From Corticium candelabrum (lineage: Eukaryota; Porifera; Homoscleromorpha; Homosclerophorida; Plakinidae): a stretch of 64,000 bases of DNA. The stretch lies in the NCBI RefSeq assembly GCF_963422355.1, contig NC_085100.1, positions 5,228,568-5,292,567 of the forward strand, read 5' to 3'. Below, one piece after another: positions 23,008 through 33,746 of the stretch. Each line of letters opens with the position of its first letter. Positions within the stretch are counted from its first letter, which is position 1. The position numbers were made by a program, and so were the translations under genes. The notes beneath the pieces are model-generated. The model was given only the letters and a program-made list of their open reading frames with translations, made no database searches and was not told where the DNA came from.

Positions 23008-23066
23008 TGTATGTATGTATGTATGTATGTATGTATGTATGTATGTATGTATGTATGTATGTATGT
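23008..23066. repeat. (GTAT)n microsatellite
   Basis: About 14 tandem ATGT units that run straight into the head of the SINE at 23063. A second imperfect GTAT cluster lies at 23333-23410. Confidence 0.95.
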
Positions 23067-23245
23067 GGCTCAATTGGTTAGAGTGTGCAGTTGGAGATTG
23101 GCAACATCCAGGACCATCGGGTCAGAGTTTGAGTGCGGGAGGGCCACATACATAAGTTACCTTGGGCAAGGAACTAACATACACTTGCCTCTCTCTCTCC
23201 AGAGTGTCAGTTCTGTCCAAGAAGAAGAAGAAATGACATATAGAC
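23063..23245 (+). mobile_element. tRNA-derived SINE, copy 2 (3' truncated)
   Basis: Head GTGGCTCAATTGGTTAGAGTG (A-box) and GGGTCAGAGTTTGAGTGC (eroded B-box), then the CTTGGGCAAGGAACT and TTGCCTCTCTC blocks. Body stops where an AGAAGAAG run begins. A TTGTAGCA tandem (23262-23296) follows. Confidence 0.75.
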
Positions 23246-23923
23246 AGTGACTGCTGATAGCATTGTAGCATTGTAGCATTGTAGCATCGTAGCATAGTCA
23301 TTGCAGTATCGAACCTGAGCCTTAGGGGCTCTTGTATGTACGTAGGTACAAATAATGCATGTATGTATGTAGGTATGTATGTATGTATGTGTGTGTGTCT
23401 GTATGTTTGTCTGTCTCGGAATCTGGGCTCTCTTCCCAGTAGCAGTGCCATCTTCTACTGAGCACGTCCACAGGTTGCGGATAGTGAAATGGCCTTTAGA
23501 TATAAAGATTACCTGTGAAAAAAAGAATAGGTACTGCATGCTTTCACAAACCGAGAACACGCCTTACAGCAGGTTGGCGCTAGTCTGACTGATCTGTTCG
23601 CCACGAGCATGATCCTATTCGAAGTGTCTGTGATGCGAAATGTTGTTTTACGTGTTACTCTATGTATAGCCACAAGATTAGAATAGTTGTAAGCCTTGAC
23701 GTGTCTTCACACGGGGCCTATTCATGATTAGTTTGCACTAACGCTACTCGTTCACACTGATCCTAATGATAATAAGTGTAACGCCATTCTAAAGCCGTGA
23801 AGAGTACTAGTACAACCACAGTCGCGTTAGTGGTTGCACGTGACTTTGGCACGTGAAGTAGTTTACAAGAAGGGCATGTCTGATGTGGTATTGTATGTTT
23901 AAACGTACAAACGCAGCAACAGC

Positions 23924-24092
23924 ATGGCGACGTATACGGAAGCGCAGGCAGATGTGTCTACGTACGTGGCTGTACATGTGACAACTCCCGAAGGAGCTGC
24001 CAGAGAAAGCAAACAAAATGTTTCCCTCTTCAAAACCTATAACAAATTCTTGCCGGACATGACGGAAACGGAAAGGTTAATTACACTCACGT
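23924..24092 (+). CDS. Possible first exon, unknown protein
   Basis: ATG in a good context (ACAGCATGG) opens a 50-codon polar frame starting MATYTEAQADVS and ending MTETER, followed by a donor-like AAAG|GTTAAT. It matches no family I know and no compatible next exon was found before the convergent RSU1 gene. Nearby repeated GTTCACAC motifs suggest a transposon could cover this stretch, so the call is weak. Confidence 0.25.
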
Positions 24093-24319
24093 GCCCCAGT
24101 GACTTACTACTAATCATAGTTAGCGGTCTGAACGCGCTTGCGCTGATGTTGGCCTAATCATAGTTAGCCTAATCAGTTAGTCCAGATGTTGGTGTGAACA
24201 CGCTCTTAATTAACGAAACGTGGATACGTGGTGATGGAATAAACTTAATTAATTAATGTATTTTGTTAGTCTGTCGGCATAATTCCACAAATTGTCTGTT
24301 GACTGTGTATCTGCTTACC

Positions 24320-24537
24320 AAATCTGCTTACTAAACAACTCCCCTCCTGTTGCCACTGTCTGTGCTGTCTCTGTCTGTGATATCTACCCTCTATCCCGTG
24401 AACATTTCGAAGCTGTTCTTGAAGAATACCCCAGTGTCAAACGAACTATGAAAAAATTGCTGAAGAAAGATTGTCTCAACTGGGCAAGCAGTCTTCTCGC
24501 TGTAACACCGGGTCAGATTTGGAAAACTTCAATTTGA
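24320..24537 (+). CDS. Cyclic-nucleotide-binding domain, C-terminal half (HCN/CNG-type)
   Basis: An open frame ending at TGA 24537 reads ICLLNNSPPVATVCAVSVCD, then IYPLSREHFEAVLEEYPSVK and RTMKKLLKKD. This is the second half of a channel CNBD: phosphate cassette, last beta strands and helices B-C (HCN pattern FGEICLL...LYSL...F..VLEEYP..RR). Joining the G left by exon 15000-15228 to AA at 24320 restores the Glu of FGE exactly. However, the bases before 24320 are TTACC, not AG, so the expected acceptor is absent. The conserved Arg that binds the cyclic phosphate (R.A in RTAS) is replaced by Pro-Pro-Val-Ala-Thr. The last 20 residues after the C helix are unlike the family. Either a decayed copy or a channel that does not bind ligand. 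Confidence 0.65.
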
Positions 24538-24896
24538 TAGCAATTACTCCAAATCATAAACTGGAGCAGATGAGTCTGAGTTAATCAATTAGCTGTCACC
24601 CGTATCATTTAACTCTCTGGTACATTAGAACTACTATTCTACAAAACAGTAAAACGAAAGTGTTAGCAGTTTAGCAACAATCAGCCATCAAATCTCAATT
24701 AGTCTTCATAAGAGTTAGTAACTTCAGTGACACATCAATCAGGTGAGCTGCAACAAATCAAAATCAAAATAAATAAACTATACAGTACAAGATCTGTTTA
24801 GAACAAAAATACTGACTATAACATTAAAGAAACAGCTAACACTATTAATTATATTTCACCAGTGTATGCTACAATCGATGCTACGAGAATTCTATC
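24538..24896. other. Convergent intergenic stretch
   Basis: Separates the stop of the CNBD frame (plus strand) from the stop of the RSU1-like gene (minus strand). AT-rich; nothing else seen. Confidence 0.5.
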
Positions 24897-25036
24897 TCAC
24901 TTCTTTTTCATCCGGCTCTTCTTCAGTGTTTTGTCCTTCTCGACAACTGGTCTGTCTGGGGCTGCCTTAAAATGATTCACCAACCTAACAAAACCAATCT
25001 TGAAATAGTTAACAACAAGTACTATTCTGTCAGCAA

Positions 25037-25073
<37 letters not shown>

Positions 25074-26704
25074 CAGAATTATTGATGTAATTTTAATCTG
25101 AAAATGTTTCAAACCTGTGAAGGCTTTTTTCATCTATGTGGGGCATTACGAAAGGTGTTATGCAAACAGAACATTCTGGCATCGTAATAACATCCACTTT
25201 TGAAAAGTAAACACCAAATTTTGAGTTTAACATTCCAACACAAACTAAAGTCAAACCTTCCACAGTTCTGCTTCATGAACATGAATATCACAGTAATACA
25301 CATTTTGCTTCTTTACTGTTTTGATAAGTACAGCATAAGCAAAGCCAGCACTTTCATTCCAGCATGCATGATAAGGTATGTATGCTATGACATCCTGGCA
25401 GACATAACACTATTTCACAGCACAGGCCTTCAATGCTGACATTATCTTTGACAATGAATCTTGAGTCTCAGTATCATGTACCTATGATTTAAGTTAATTA
25501 ACTATAAACACAAGTAACAAGATCTGGATAATGTGATATTACAACTGCCCGTTTGAAAGAAACAGTCTTAAGCAAGTGTTCCTGGTCCTGGAAGCTTATG
25601 CTCATTGCAATCGAGGATTAGAAGGTACGACCCATCCTCATCATCGTGTTCTTACCTAATTCTTCCAATAACCTATTACTGAAAAGTCTGAAATTTTAAT
25701 TAAACAGAACATTACCACAATATAGTCATATTAGGAATTCTAATTTGTTTTAGATTACAGTTGCCTATATGTGCCTATTGCCAACAAGACCCGATAACAC
25801 AAGAAGTGCCAACTCAACTCACAGCGAATATCCAGATGATCGCAGAAATTCAAGCATGTGCTTTGGACCAATCTTCAGTTTCTGCTGCAATTCTGGTAAA
25901 AGAGGATTTCCCTCTGCCTTCAACACAGACTTGGATGTATCATAAAGAGCCAGTCCAGCTGAAAAAAGACCAGCAACATTACGAAAGCATACAACAACTA
26001 ATTACAACAAAATCACCCAGCTCAGTAGGGAAGAAAGTGAGTTGATTACACTGAAGATGGAGTTCTTTGAGTTTAGTCAGTTTGCCAATCTCTGCAGGGA
26101 GTTCTTCTAATTCATTGTCTCTCAGCACAAGCTAAGAAAACATTTGAGACACCGATCATACCTCTCACCTAACATGCACATGCAGCAGCACATCAACATA
26201 TGCACACAAACACATGCAAATGGACAAAAACAAATGAACAAATGTCAAGCTCTCCACGTCATTCGACGTTGATCTTAGGGTCAGTTGAAGACATAGCTCC
26301 CCCTGCCTCTTGAGACAGGGCCTGTGCTACGTGGAGGCTTGGCCAGCACTACAGTCTGCCTGTAGCTTGGCCGGAGTCATCCAGGTACAGGTACCAGGTG
26401 CACTGACAATGACGCAGCTCTGGGACTAGACACCAAGGCCCACAAGTACCCGTCTGCTGCATTATGTTACTTGCATGATGTTACTGCCAAGCCAGCGGTC
26501 ATGTCCACCCCAGTCAATGACCAGGTACTCATTATACTCTTGAGTTGAGAGAAGCAATTGTGTGTAAGTTTCTTGCTTAAGAAAATTATGTCATAGCTCG
26601 CATCACTGTGACTTGAACCTGCAACCCTGCAAGGTCCCGGATGTTTTCATTCTCCAAGTGCACTCTAACCAATTGAGCTACAGCACCACACTACACGCAC
26701 GCAT

Positions 26705-26757
<53 letters not shown>

Positions 26758-29700
26758 CACTGTCAACACCTGTCACCAAAACAGCTAACACATACAAGTA
26801 TGTGTATAACTAGTCTAATGAATAGATAAAATTTAAGAGCAGTACTAATTCACTACAATTTGCAAGTTGGAGAGGTTTCCTATCTCCTTCGGCAGTCTGG
26901 TAAACTCATTGTCTCCCATATACAATGCACGAAGTTGACCTACAATACATCACTTCAAAGCCTCTGTCACCTGACCATCCTAAACCAATACTCACTCAGC
27001 AAGAAGAAATTGCTAGGCAAAGATGCCTCTGTCAGATTGTTATAAGTGAGATCCAATACTTCCAGCATTGGAAATGAGCCAAAACCCCTTGGTAAGTCAG
27101 ACAACTTGTTCATCCTAATGAGAAGAGCAATTACTATGCCAAATAGGTACAGTACCTCATGTATATTTCAATGTCAAGTTCCTTTCAGTGTTTTTAGTCC
27201 AAGCAATTTTTACCTAATTTAGATTAATCCCAAAATTGATTTTAGTGTTCAACAAAACAGCGTATGTTACTGCATACAGCGTATACTACCAGTTCTGTGT
27301 CCATCTGACTTTACTAATAACTGCTGACACCTCAGCTCATGAATCTATTGATGACCACAATTCAGAAACACAATGATGCACGACAGTGCTATCTTACTTT
27401 GTGGTCAGTCCCCCCCATCCCCCCTTTTACGTGCAGTTGAAGCCATATGGATAACTTGTACCAAATGCAAGGGTAACACTGAAAGGTTAAGTGTATGTTT
27501 TCACCAAAGTTTGGAACACTGAAATATACATGATATAGTAATACAATAATTTCAAAACTCGTGATTTACTCACCCCAGATTTAAGTGCTTTAGTTTTAAA
27601 AGGCCACTAATAGCGGAAGGCAGAGACTACATATATAACATAGTTGTCATTTAATTATAACCACTACAACTACTGTCGCATCAATAACTTGTTACCTCAA
27701 CATGATTATCAAACAAATTGATACTTTCCACGTTCGTAAGATCTATGATGTTTGGTGGAATAGCTAAAACAAATTCTGTTAGCTCTTCATTTATCAAAGC
27801 TAATCATATTAATTAATTAAAGACATACAAATACAGAACAGACAACGACAGATCGACAGAAAGACAGATGAAAGTAGTTTGAACATTACTGAACAATTGT
27901 ACAGGTTTGTAAGCAGCCATCATGTACTCTCATTTATGATTTATCAAATATATATGACCAGACAGATAGACAGGAGAGAGAGAGAGAGAGAGATTGTTTT
28001 ATTGCCATAAATCCTCTACTTGCACAAAACCTAATTAGTCCAATTCTGCTTCAAAAATTGGAAAACTAGTGGAATTAGATTTGCATATCATAGTCAAACA
28101 AAAGGTGCATGTCATTCCTAGGTTCTGACAATCTCGATAGCTTCTTGACAATTACTTTACTGTTGTACTCTGAGAAACTATTGAGAACCTTCTCCTTCAG
28201 AACCTCCCAAATTGGCAAATATTGCTAAAGATTTTTTCATCGATAAGACTGCACTGATTTGAAAGACATTGTAGAAAGTACTAGTATCAGCTTGGAGGCC
28301 ACATCTTCCAAAATGTTTGAACACAACAGAGACACAATTAGATGAAGTTCAAACAAACAAACAAACAAACAGACAGACAAACAATGCAATGTAAGAAAGT
28401 TAATGAAAAAGACATCTAATTTTATAGTCAAGTAGCGCTGTCTATGACATAACTGTAGTTTTACAAGACAGGAACATCTATGTTCCTTTTTATTCACATA
28501 GTGTAGTATTCATAGTTTACTTGGAGCAATACTCAGCCCTTGCTTGCTAGTGGATTTAGCTTTAATTTTGAAAAATATGAACTATCTAGAGAGATAAAAT
28601 ACATGTTCGACTACGGGCATTAAGGAAGAAGAGTGTGCGGGTGCTTGTGACGTACATAGTGACGTGTTTTGGTGGGTTAAACAGCAGCAGACTCTGTACA
28701 GTGTCGTAGTGTCTGTTTCTGTTATGCCGCAAAAAAAGAGCAGAGCTACTTCTCGCTCAGATTGGTCGCTTCAAGAGTACTTGGCTCTGTTGGGTGAAAC
28801 GCTGGAGCTAGAATTGAACAGCCTTAGCATTCAACTGGCACAAAGGATGAAAAGGCCGTGAGGTTATGAAACCATTGAAACGGGACACGAAGAGACGTGA
28901 ATGAGGGTACAAAATCAGCGTCTGAGACCGAGTTGCCAGTAGCATCCGGTGGTTCCCATGAGCCGAATACCAGGATTGGAAGGAAGAGCAAGCGCATGCA
29001 GGAGATAATTCAGACGGCAACGACACTTATGTTCTCCACGGAGCAGCAGCAGTTTATCTCCAAATTGGTGACAAAAATAGTGCATGCAAAAAAGTCGCAG
29101 GTAGATGCAGATGGCCACACAGGTGCAACGAGTTCCGGCAGAGCAAATCTCGAGAAACCAGCAAAAGGTCTTTTAAAGTCCAATGTACAAGGCTTGCACG
29201 AGGAGAAGCAAGTACGCCAGAGCTCTCGGAAGATGAGGAGGATATCAAGCGGCCAGCTCCGGATCACACACAGACAGGTATGCTTATAGATTAGTCTCAC
29301 TCATTGCATAGCGTCTATCCTGTTTCAGAAAAATGGGTTTAGAAGATCCCTAGAAGCGAGTTCGTTGACTTCGATGCGTTGTTGGCTGAATGACCCAGTT
29401 CAATTGTATGCGCAGCCGGTGCAATGACTGACCAGTCGCACGTCACATTAGAGGTTGGCCCTGCAGGTCTGAGTGTAGCACAGAAACATCAACACCGCTT
29501 GGTCATGGACCTTACCTTGTGGTTGACGGCATGGTCTTTGTTTGTAAACATGCTATCAGTGAGTAACCTAAGTTGAGTGTCCGAGTTATTTGGTTACCAG
29601 TTATTAATTGCTCAAGTAGCTAGTCAATTTACTACAGCAGCATGGCTACAATACGACATAGCATTCCGTAAAGCAGCCTCTCAAGAGCCGGCTCAACCCT

Positions 29701-32700
29701 GGGACAAAGTAGATGCGTCATTATGGTCCATCTGTTTCACCAACCAGGCAAGAACAGTATGTTTCAAGTGTCGGGATTCTGGGCACCTAGCGTCCCAGTG
29801 TGACACCAGTCTTTTCGGCCAATGGGCGACGGCAATTCCAGTCAATCGGGAGAGCCTACAAGCAAGGGAGTTCACGTCATCGCCCTCACGAAAGCCAACT
29901 CGGGCGTCATGTGCAGAGACTACAAAATGGAACGTGCAACCACGGCAAAGGAGCATGCAAGTTTGCCCACACCTGTAGCCGCTGTGGCAGGCAACATGCT
30001 GCCCTTGATTGTAAGTCAAACAGGCAGTAAATGCGGCAGGAGAACCACAGTAGTTAAGGACAGTACCTTTAGACTTAAGCCCAGTTCACAGTACGAAGTT
30101 GGTACAGCGTACTGCGAGCATCCTGGACGCTGACAAGGATGCTCACACGAGCGTCCATCGCACAAAGAACACACTGCGACAGTGGTCTGGTGCTGCAAAG
30201 TAACCATGTGTGTACTGTACAGTGTACTCGCAACAGACATGGACAACGATGTTTTGCTTTTGTTGTGCTGCTGCACCGTAGCCTCAATCAAGCATTTTCT
30301 TTCATCCTTATGTCCTTGTAGTCCTTTAACTGAACTTGCCAAATGCAGGGAAAACCACGCACACACTCAATGAAAATTTCCATCAACAAATCAATGATCG
30401 ATGCCACGTCAACAAATAGAATATCCCGGATACGTACAATGACTGACTTTTGATTGGTTGAAATGGAGCACGTGATGTCATCGAACGCTGGGTCACTTCC
30501 GACTAGGATGTTCGATTAGAACTTTTCTCTATTCCAGCACCGTGGACACTTGCCTAGTGTCTTGCGAGCTTCGTGGACGCTGACATGTTCACAGTGTAAC
30601 GCTGACACTTGCTCATTGTCAGCGTCCAGGACGCTCGCTCATTGTCAGCATCCAGGACGCTCGCACGATGCTCGTGCCAGCATCGTCCTGTGAACCGAGC
30701 TTTAATGTAAAAGTTTCATTTTCTGTTGCAATGCCACCCCATGCACGGAAGGTTGATTTGTTACTAGAGAACTTAGAGCAAGGGTTCAGAATGGGTTGTA
30801 AGGACGACATTCTTCATTACGCAGCACGTAACCTACAGTCGGCAGTTCAGCATCCACACGTTGTTTCGGCGACATTGGCAGCAGAGTGTGACAAAGGTTT
30901 TCTCTCCAGGCCACACAACCATCATCCACTGGCTAATTTCGTTTCTTCTGGCTTGGGTGTAGTACCCAAAAAGATGGCTCTTGGCGACTTATCTGTCATC
31001 TATCAGCACCCTTGGGCAAAAGTGTGAATGATGCAATCGACAAAACTGATTTTACCATGAAATACCCATCAGTGGAAACAGCCATTGCTATGATTAAGAC
31101 ATTTCGATCATCCCCATACATGATCAAAATTGACTTCAAGAGCGCATTCCATCATTTTCGTGTCCATCCAGAGAATTCCAACTCGAGCCACCAGAGAATA
31201 CCAACACAGCTCTCTCCTTGGGAAATGGTCCAGTCGGTATAAATCTATTGGAGTTTAAACGTAGTCCTTATTTGCTCATTATTGATTATTTCTCTCGTTA
31301 TATTGAAGTGGCTCATCTGCAGTCAACAACTTCAAGAGATGTTATTACTGAGATACAGACAAAATTTTCCTGTCATGGGATACCAAACACATTCATTTCA
31401 GATAATGGCCCTCAACTTAGCTCAAATGACTTTGTCACATTTGCTAATAGCTACGGGTTTCGACATGTAACTTAAAGCCCCAATTGTCCACAAGGAAATA
31501 GGGAAGCAGAGAGAGAAAGCGGTACAGATGATTAAAAGTTTGTTTACGAAAGCAACAGATCCATTCCAATATGGCTTTATTGATATACCGATCAACTCCT
31601 CTCAGTAAAGGATATAGTCCAGCAGAACTTCTTATGTGTAGGAAGTTATGAACAACACTTCCTATAACGCCAAAAGAAAGAAAACCGTTGATACCAGATT
31701 TAACAGCATTACAAAAAAAGAAAAGAAAAATTTTGATGAACGTCATAGAGTACAAGAATTGCTGACATTGAAGACAGGAGATAAAGTTTGGATCACAGAC
31801 AAGGAAGAGAGCAGGACAGTTGTTAAGCAAGCAGCACTGACGTCTTATCTAGTGGCTACTCCTCATGGAGCTTTCAGATGAACTAGACGACAGTTAAATA
31901 ATGAAGCAGTCAAAAAGAAGATGAAGTGGAGCAATCACAGTCTTCCGCCGAGCAATCACAGTCTTCTGTTGACTCGGGAGAAAATCAGTCATCTTTGGAC
32001 CAACTTGATGGATTCTCAAACCCTGTGCAGTCTGAACAACAGTCTACTAAACGACAGTACGTGACAAGATCAGGGAGAGCTGTCCAACGGCCTTAAAGAT
32101 TAAACTTGTAAACATATTGATAATCAATACACAATTGTATTTACTTAGCTTCATTGAGAAAAGAAGATGTAGTATATGCATGCATTGCTTTTACTATACA
32201 AACATTGCATATACGGGACTTTAGATATATACCGGTTCAGTCAATGAAGAGGACAAACCAAATGCCCCAGAATTCTTGGATTATTGAAGGAAGAGATGTA
32301 TCGTGCAACTTCAGAGATGCAATAGCAAGACTCTTGCGAAGCAGTTGTCATCTCTCCTCCCTAAACATAGCTGCATGAAGACTTCAGCTCTCAGTGGACA
32401 GTCATAAACATTTAGAGACTGGGACCACAGGTCCCTTCTGTCTAGTCATAATGTGTCTGTGTATTTTGGTATGTATAACTATATTTAGTGTGCATTGTAG
32501 TTTTCACCAGTTTTCATGTATGTAATGGACACGTAAATTAGCTATTGCTTTGGTGCTATGGTTCATTTATGAAAAATATATGTATTAACAGACAGACAGA
32601 CAGACAAAGAGACAGACACTCTCTTCTCATATACACTCTACTTGTACATATGCTAACCAGTCCTTGCAACACAACAAAGCCATAAAGACAGAGACAGACA

Positions 32701-32968
32701 GGCAGGCAGAACCGTACGTTCGAAGGGATTGAGAAATTATACCTGTAATTTTGTTGTGTGATAATGTTAACCGCGTCAATTTCGTGCATTTGACTAACAG
32801 AAGACAATACCAATGAAATAGATCATCAAAGTTAATTAACTTGAACAACACAAACATACAAAGCTCGGGAAACTCAAGAAGATCAGATAGTCCTTTCGCA
32901 TCCAAATCTAATTCGTGATGACCACTCTTTCGAGTATCATCAACAAGTTTTCGAACAGCCTTCGCCAT
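24897..32968 (-). CDS. RSU1: Ras suppressor protein 1-like leucine-rich repeat protein, complete
   Basis: Cytoplasmic LRR adaptor; in animals RSU1 binds PINCH in integrin-linked adhesion complexes. Minus-strand exons, all with AG/GT borders and matching phases: 32860-32968, 32743-32793, 27696-27763, 27574-27626, 26996-27114, 26857-26939, 26017-26131, 25823-25958 and 24897-24984 (25115-25267 is a possible extra exon). Start MAKAVRKLVDDTRK parallels the RSU1 N-terminus. Repeats are visible exon by exon: LTRLTLSHNKIT, IPPNIIDLTNVESINLFDN, LPSAISGLLKLKHLNLG, LPRGFGSFPMLEVLDLTYNN, LRALYMGDNEFTRLP, LVLRDNELEELPAEIG, LKELHLQCNQLT. The end has VLKAEGNPL (family FKAENNP) and a Lys-rich tail KKSRMKKK. 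The nine-exon form gives 273 residues, against about 277 in the human protein. No disabling change seen. Second intron is ~5 kb and holds retroelements. Confidence 0.92.
25040..25071. repeat. (TA)n microsatellite in the last RSU1 intron
   Basis: Sixteen TA units between the last exon and the possible cassette exon. Confidence 0.9.
25115..25267 (-). CDS. RSU1: Possible 153-bp cassette exon of the RSU1-like gene
   Basis: Flanked by GAAGCAG| and |GTTTGA on the minus strand. Its 51 codons are open only in the frame set by the preceding exon (which ends in phase 2), and it returns to the same phase, so inclusion or skipping both keep frame. It would add residues such as GLTLVCVGMLNSKFGVYF and a CSVC pair between the LRR cap and the basic tail. 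Other RSU1 proteins have no such insert. A 50-codon open stretch can arise by chance, so this is tentative. Confidence 0.35.
26270..26692 (-). mobile_element. tRNA-derived SINE, copy 3
   Basis: Minus-strand head GTAGCTCAATTGGTTAGAGT and B-box GGTTGCAGGTTCAAGTCACA, then TTGCTTCTCTCAACTC and CAATGACTGGGG blocks. Its head touches a (CA)n tract (26705-26754). Located in an intron of the RSU1-like gene, in the same orientation as the gene. Confidence 0.85.
26705..26754. repeat. (CA)n microsatellite
   Basis: Twenty-four CA units adjoining the SINE head. Confidence 0.95.
28724..31170 (+). pseudogene. DIRS-type retrotransposon relic (gag and reverse transcriptase)
   Basis: In order on the plus strand: a gag start MPQKKSRATSRSDWSLQEYL; a second-frame region with RMQEIIQTATTLMFSTEQQQ; then MDLTLWLTAWSLFVNML and QYDIAFRKA, typical of DIRS gag; a CCHC knuckle (CFKCRDSGHLASQC, ~29.77 kb) and a C3H-like finger (CNHGKGACKFAHTC, ~29.95 kb). 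After an inserted MITE the reverse transcriptase follows: LLLENLEQGFRMGC, NDAIDKTDFTMKYPSVETAI and MIKIDFKSAFHHFRVHPE (palm A). The rest of RT, RNase H and tyrosine recombinase are missing, replaced by gypsy integrase sequence. Frameshifts and stops throughout. Lies in intron 2 of the RSU1-like gene, antisense to it. Confidence 0.75.
30079..30701. mobile_element. TTAA-flanked MITE (GTTCACAG family) inside the DIRS relic
   Basis: Inverted ends GCCCAGTTCACAG and, from the right, AGCTCGGTTCACAGGACGA. TTAA is present at both junctions (30075-30078 and 30702-30705). The interior repeats GGACGCT and CTCGCACGATGCT motifs. It splits DIRS gag from RT. TTAA duplication is typical of piggyBac, Kolobok and IS3EU groups; no transposase inside. 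A related element seems to start at 47656. Confidence 0.75.
31224..32100 (+). pseudogene. Ty3/gypsy integrase core and C-terminus, fused after the DIRS RT
   Basis: Frame at 31218-31475 reads LLIIDYFSRYIEVAHLQ (first catalytic Asp) and ISDNGPQLSSNDFV (second Asp), then in a new frame CPQGNREAER (catalytic Glu). The remainder contains KNFDERHRVQEL and KTGDKVWITD, the chromatin-side C-terminal region of gypsy integrases. Stops at 31474, 31605 and 31881 kill it. The join at about 31200-31230 is abrupt: the DIRS palm domain runs straight into integrase with no RNase H. Confidence 0.75.
32152..32420 (+). repeat. Possible 3' LTR of the gypsy fragment
   Basis: A purine run TTGAGAAAAGAAGA (32150-32163) is followed by TGTAGTATATGC, the order expected for polypurine tract and LTR start. 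No second LTR exists in the window to confirm it, and the 3' end is not defined. Confidence 0.3.
32586..32710. repeat. (GACA)n-rich microsatellite
   Basis: Runs of GACAGACA in intron 2 close to exon 2 of RSU1. Similar CAAA/CAGA runs lie at 28350-28385 and an (AG)n run at 27973-27993. Confidence 0.85.
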
Positions 32969-33475
32969 CTTTCCCAACACAGAAATATACGGGAACTAGG
33001 TACAACTGCATACCCAGACCTTCATGCGCGGCCATATCCAGAGCTGACACCTCGTTTTCCCAGACCTTTCAAGCGATCTAACGCACCATTTAGAGAGTGC
33101 GGTGTACTCATGACTATTATGAGTATTCCGTTCTGAGAATTTTAAAATTGGTGGAGATCCGCTGCGCCGTTCTAGAGACATTTGCGCGCGAGTGGAGGCG
33201 GGTTCGATCGGAAAGAAATCACGTCGTCCCTGGAAGACGACGACACCTTCACTGTCCTCAATCGAACCGGCGTGCGCGAAGTAAAACGCCAGCGGCGCAA
33301 AGATATACGCTATACAGGTCACCGAGCACCGCGAACGGCAGCAGTTGCTATTCCACGTTGAGAAATTAGCTAAAGACCGCGCGCCAAAGAAGGAGCGCAG
33401 AAGTGCGGCGGTTTGCGAGCGCCTCGAAGAAGAAGAAGAAGAAGAAGAAGAAGAAGAGGTTATATTTGCCCAGTA
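32969..33475. promoter_or_regulatory. CpG-rich region upstream of RSU1; possible divergent exon
   Basis: Composition changes sharply to many CG dinucleotides (33020-33430), unlike the AT-rich flanks, right at the 5' end of the RSU1-like gene, so a promoter is likely. Plus-strand frames here (for example SSLEDDDTFTVLNRTGVREV near 33230 and RQQLLFHVEKLAKDRAPKKE near 33350) look protein-like and end in a GAA run (33426-33461). They may be a 5' exon of a divergent gene, but frames do not join cleanly and no family is recognised. Confidence 0.4.
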
Positions 33476-33479
33476 ATGC

Positions 33480-33737
33480 CCCTTCAGCTTGAGGCTGGTC
33501 TTCCAGGGGGTCCTGCAGCAGCTGCCTAAGTAGACTGCCTTCTTCCCCAGCATTTCTGCTGGTACTTATTTATATTCCTGAGTCGAGGGAAGCATTTGTG
33601 TGTTAGTTTCTTGCTTAAGGAAATTATGCCATAGCTCGCCATTACTGTGGCTTGAACTTGCAAACCTTCAGGGTCCCGGATGTGAACACTCCATAAGATG
33701 ACTCTCTAGCCAACTGAGCTATTTGCACCACGCCTAG
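33480..33737 (-). mobile_element. tRNA-derived SINE, copy 4
   Basis: Minus-strand head with TAGCTCAGTTGGCTAGAGAG and B-box-like GGTTTGCAAGTTCAAG, then CATAATTTCCTTAAGC and CTCGACTCAGG blocks. Inserted beside the GAA run of the CpG-rich region. No CA repeat at this head, unlike most other copies. Confidence 0.8.
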
Positions 33738-33746
33738 GGACCAAGT

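Noticed and set aside
22888..23155. Met-Tyr-Val-Cys repeat protein
   Set aside because: Translation of the GTAT microsatellite.
23700..24225. TTAA MITE of the GTTCACAC type
   Set aside because: The right side reads GGTGTGAACACGCTCTTAA, but the left side has no matching end next to TTAA.
24270..24540. AT-AC (minor spliceosome) intron to explain the missing acceptor
   Set aside because: The donor GTTAGATAAC is not a minor-class donor, no branch-point consensus is visible, and the acceptor would end CC rather than AC.
31012..31475. A single fused RT-integrase gene
   Set aside because: The two domains belong to different retroelement classes and are separated by stops and frameshifts; treated as two relics.
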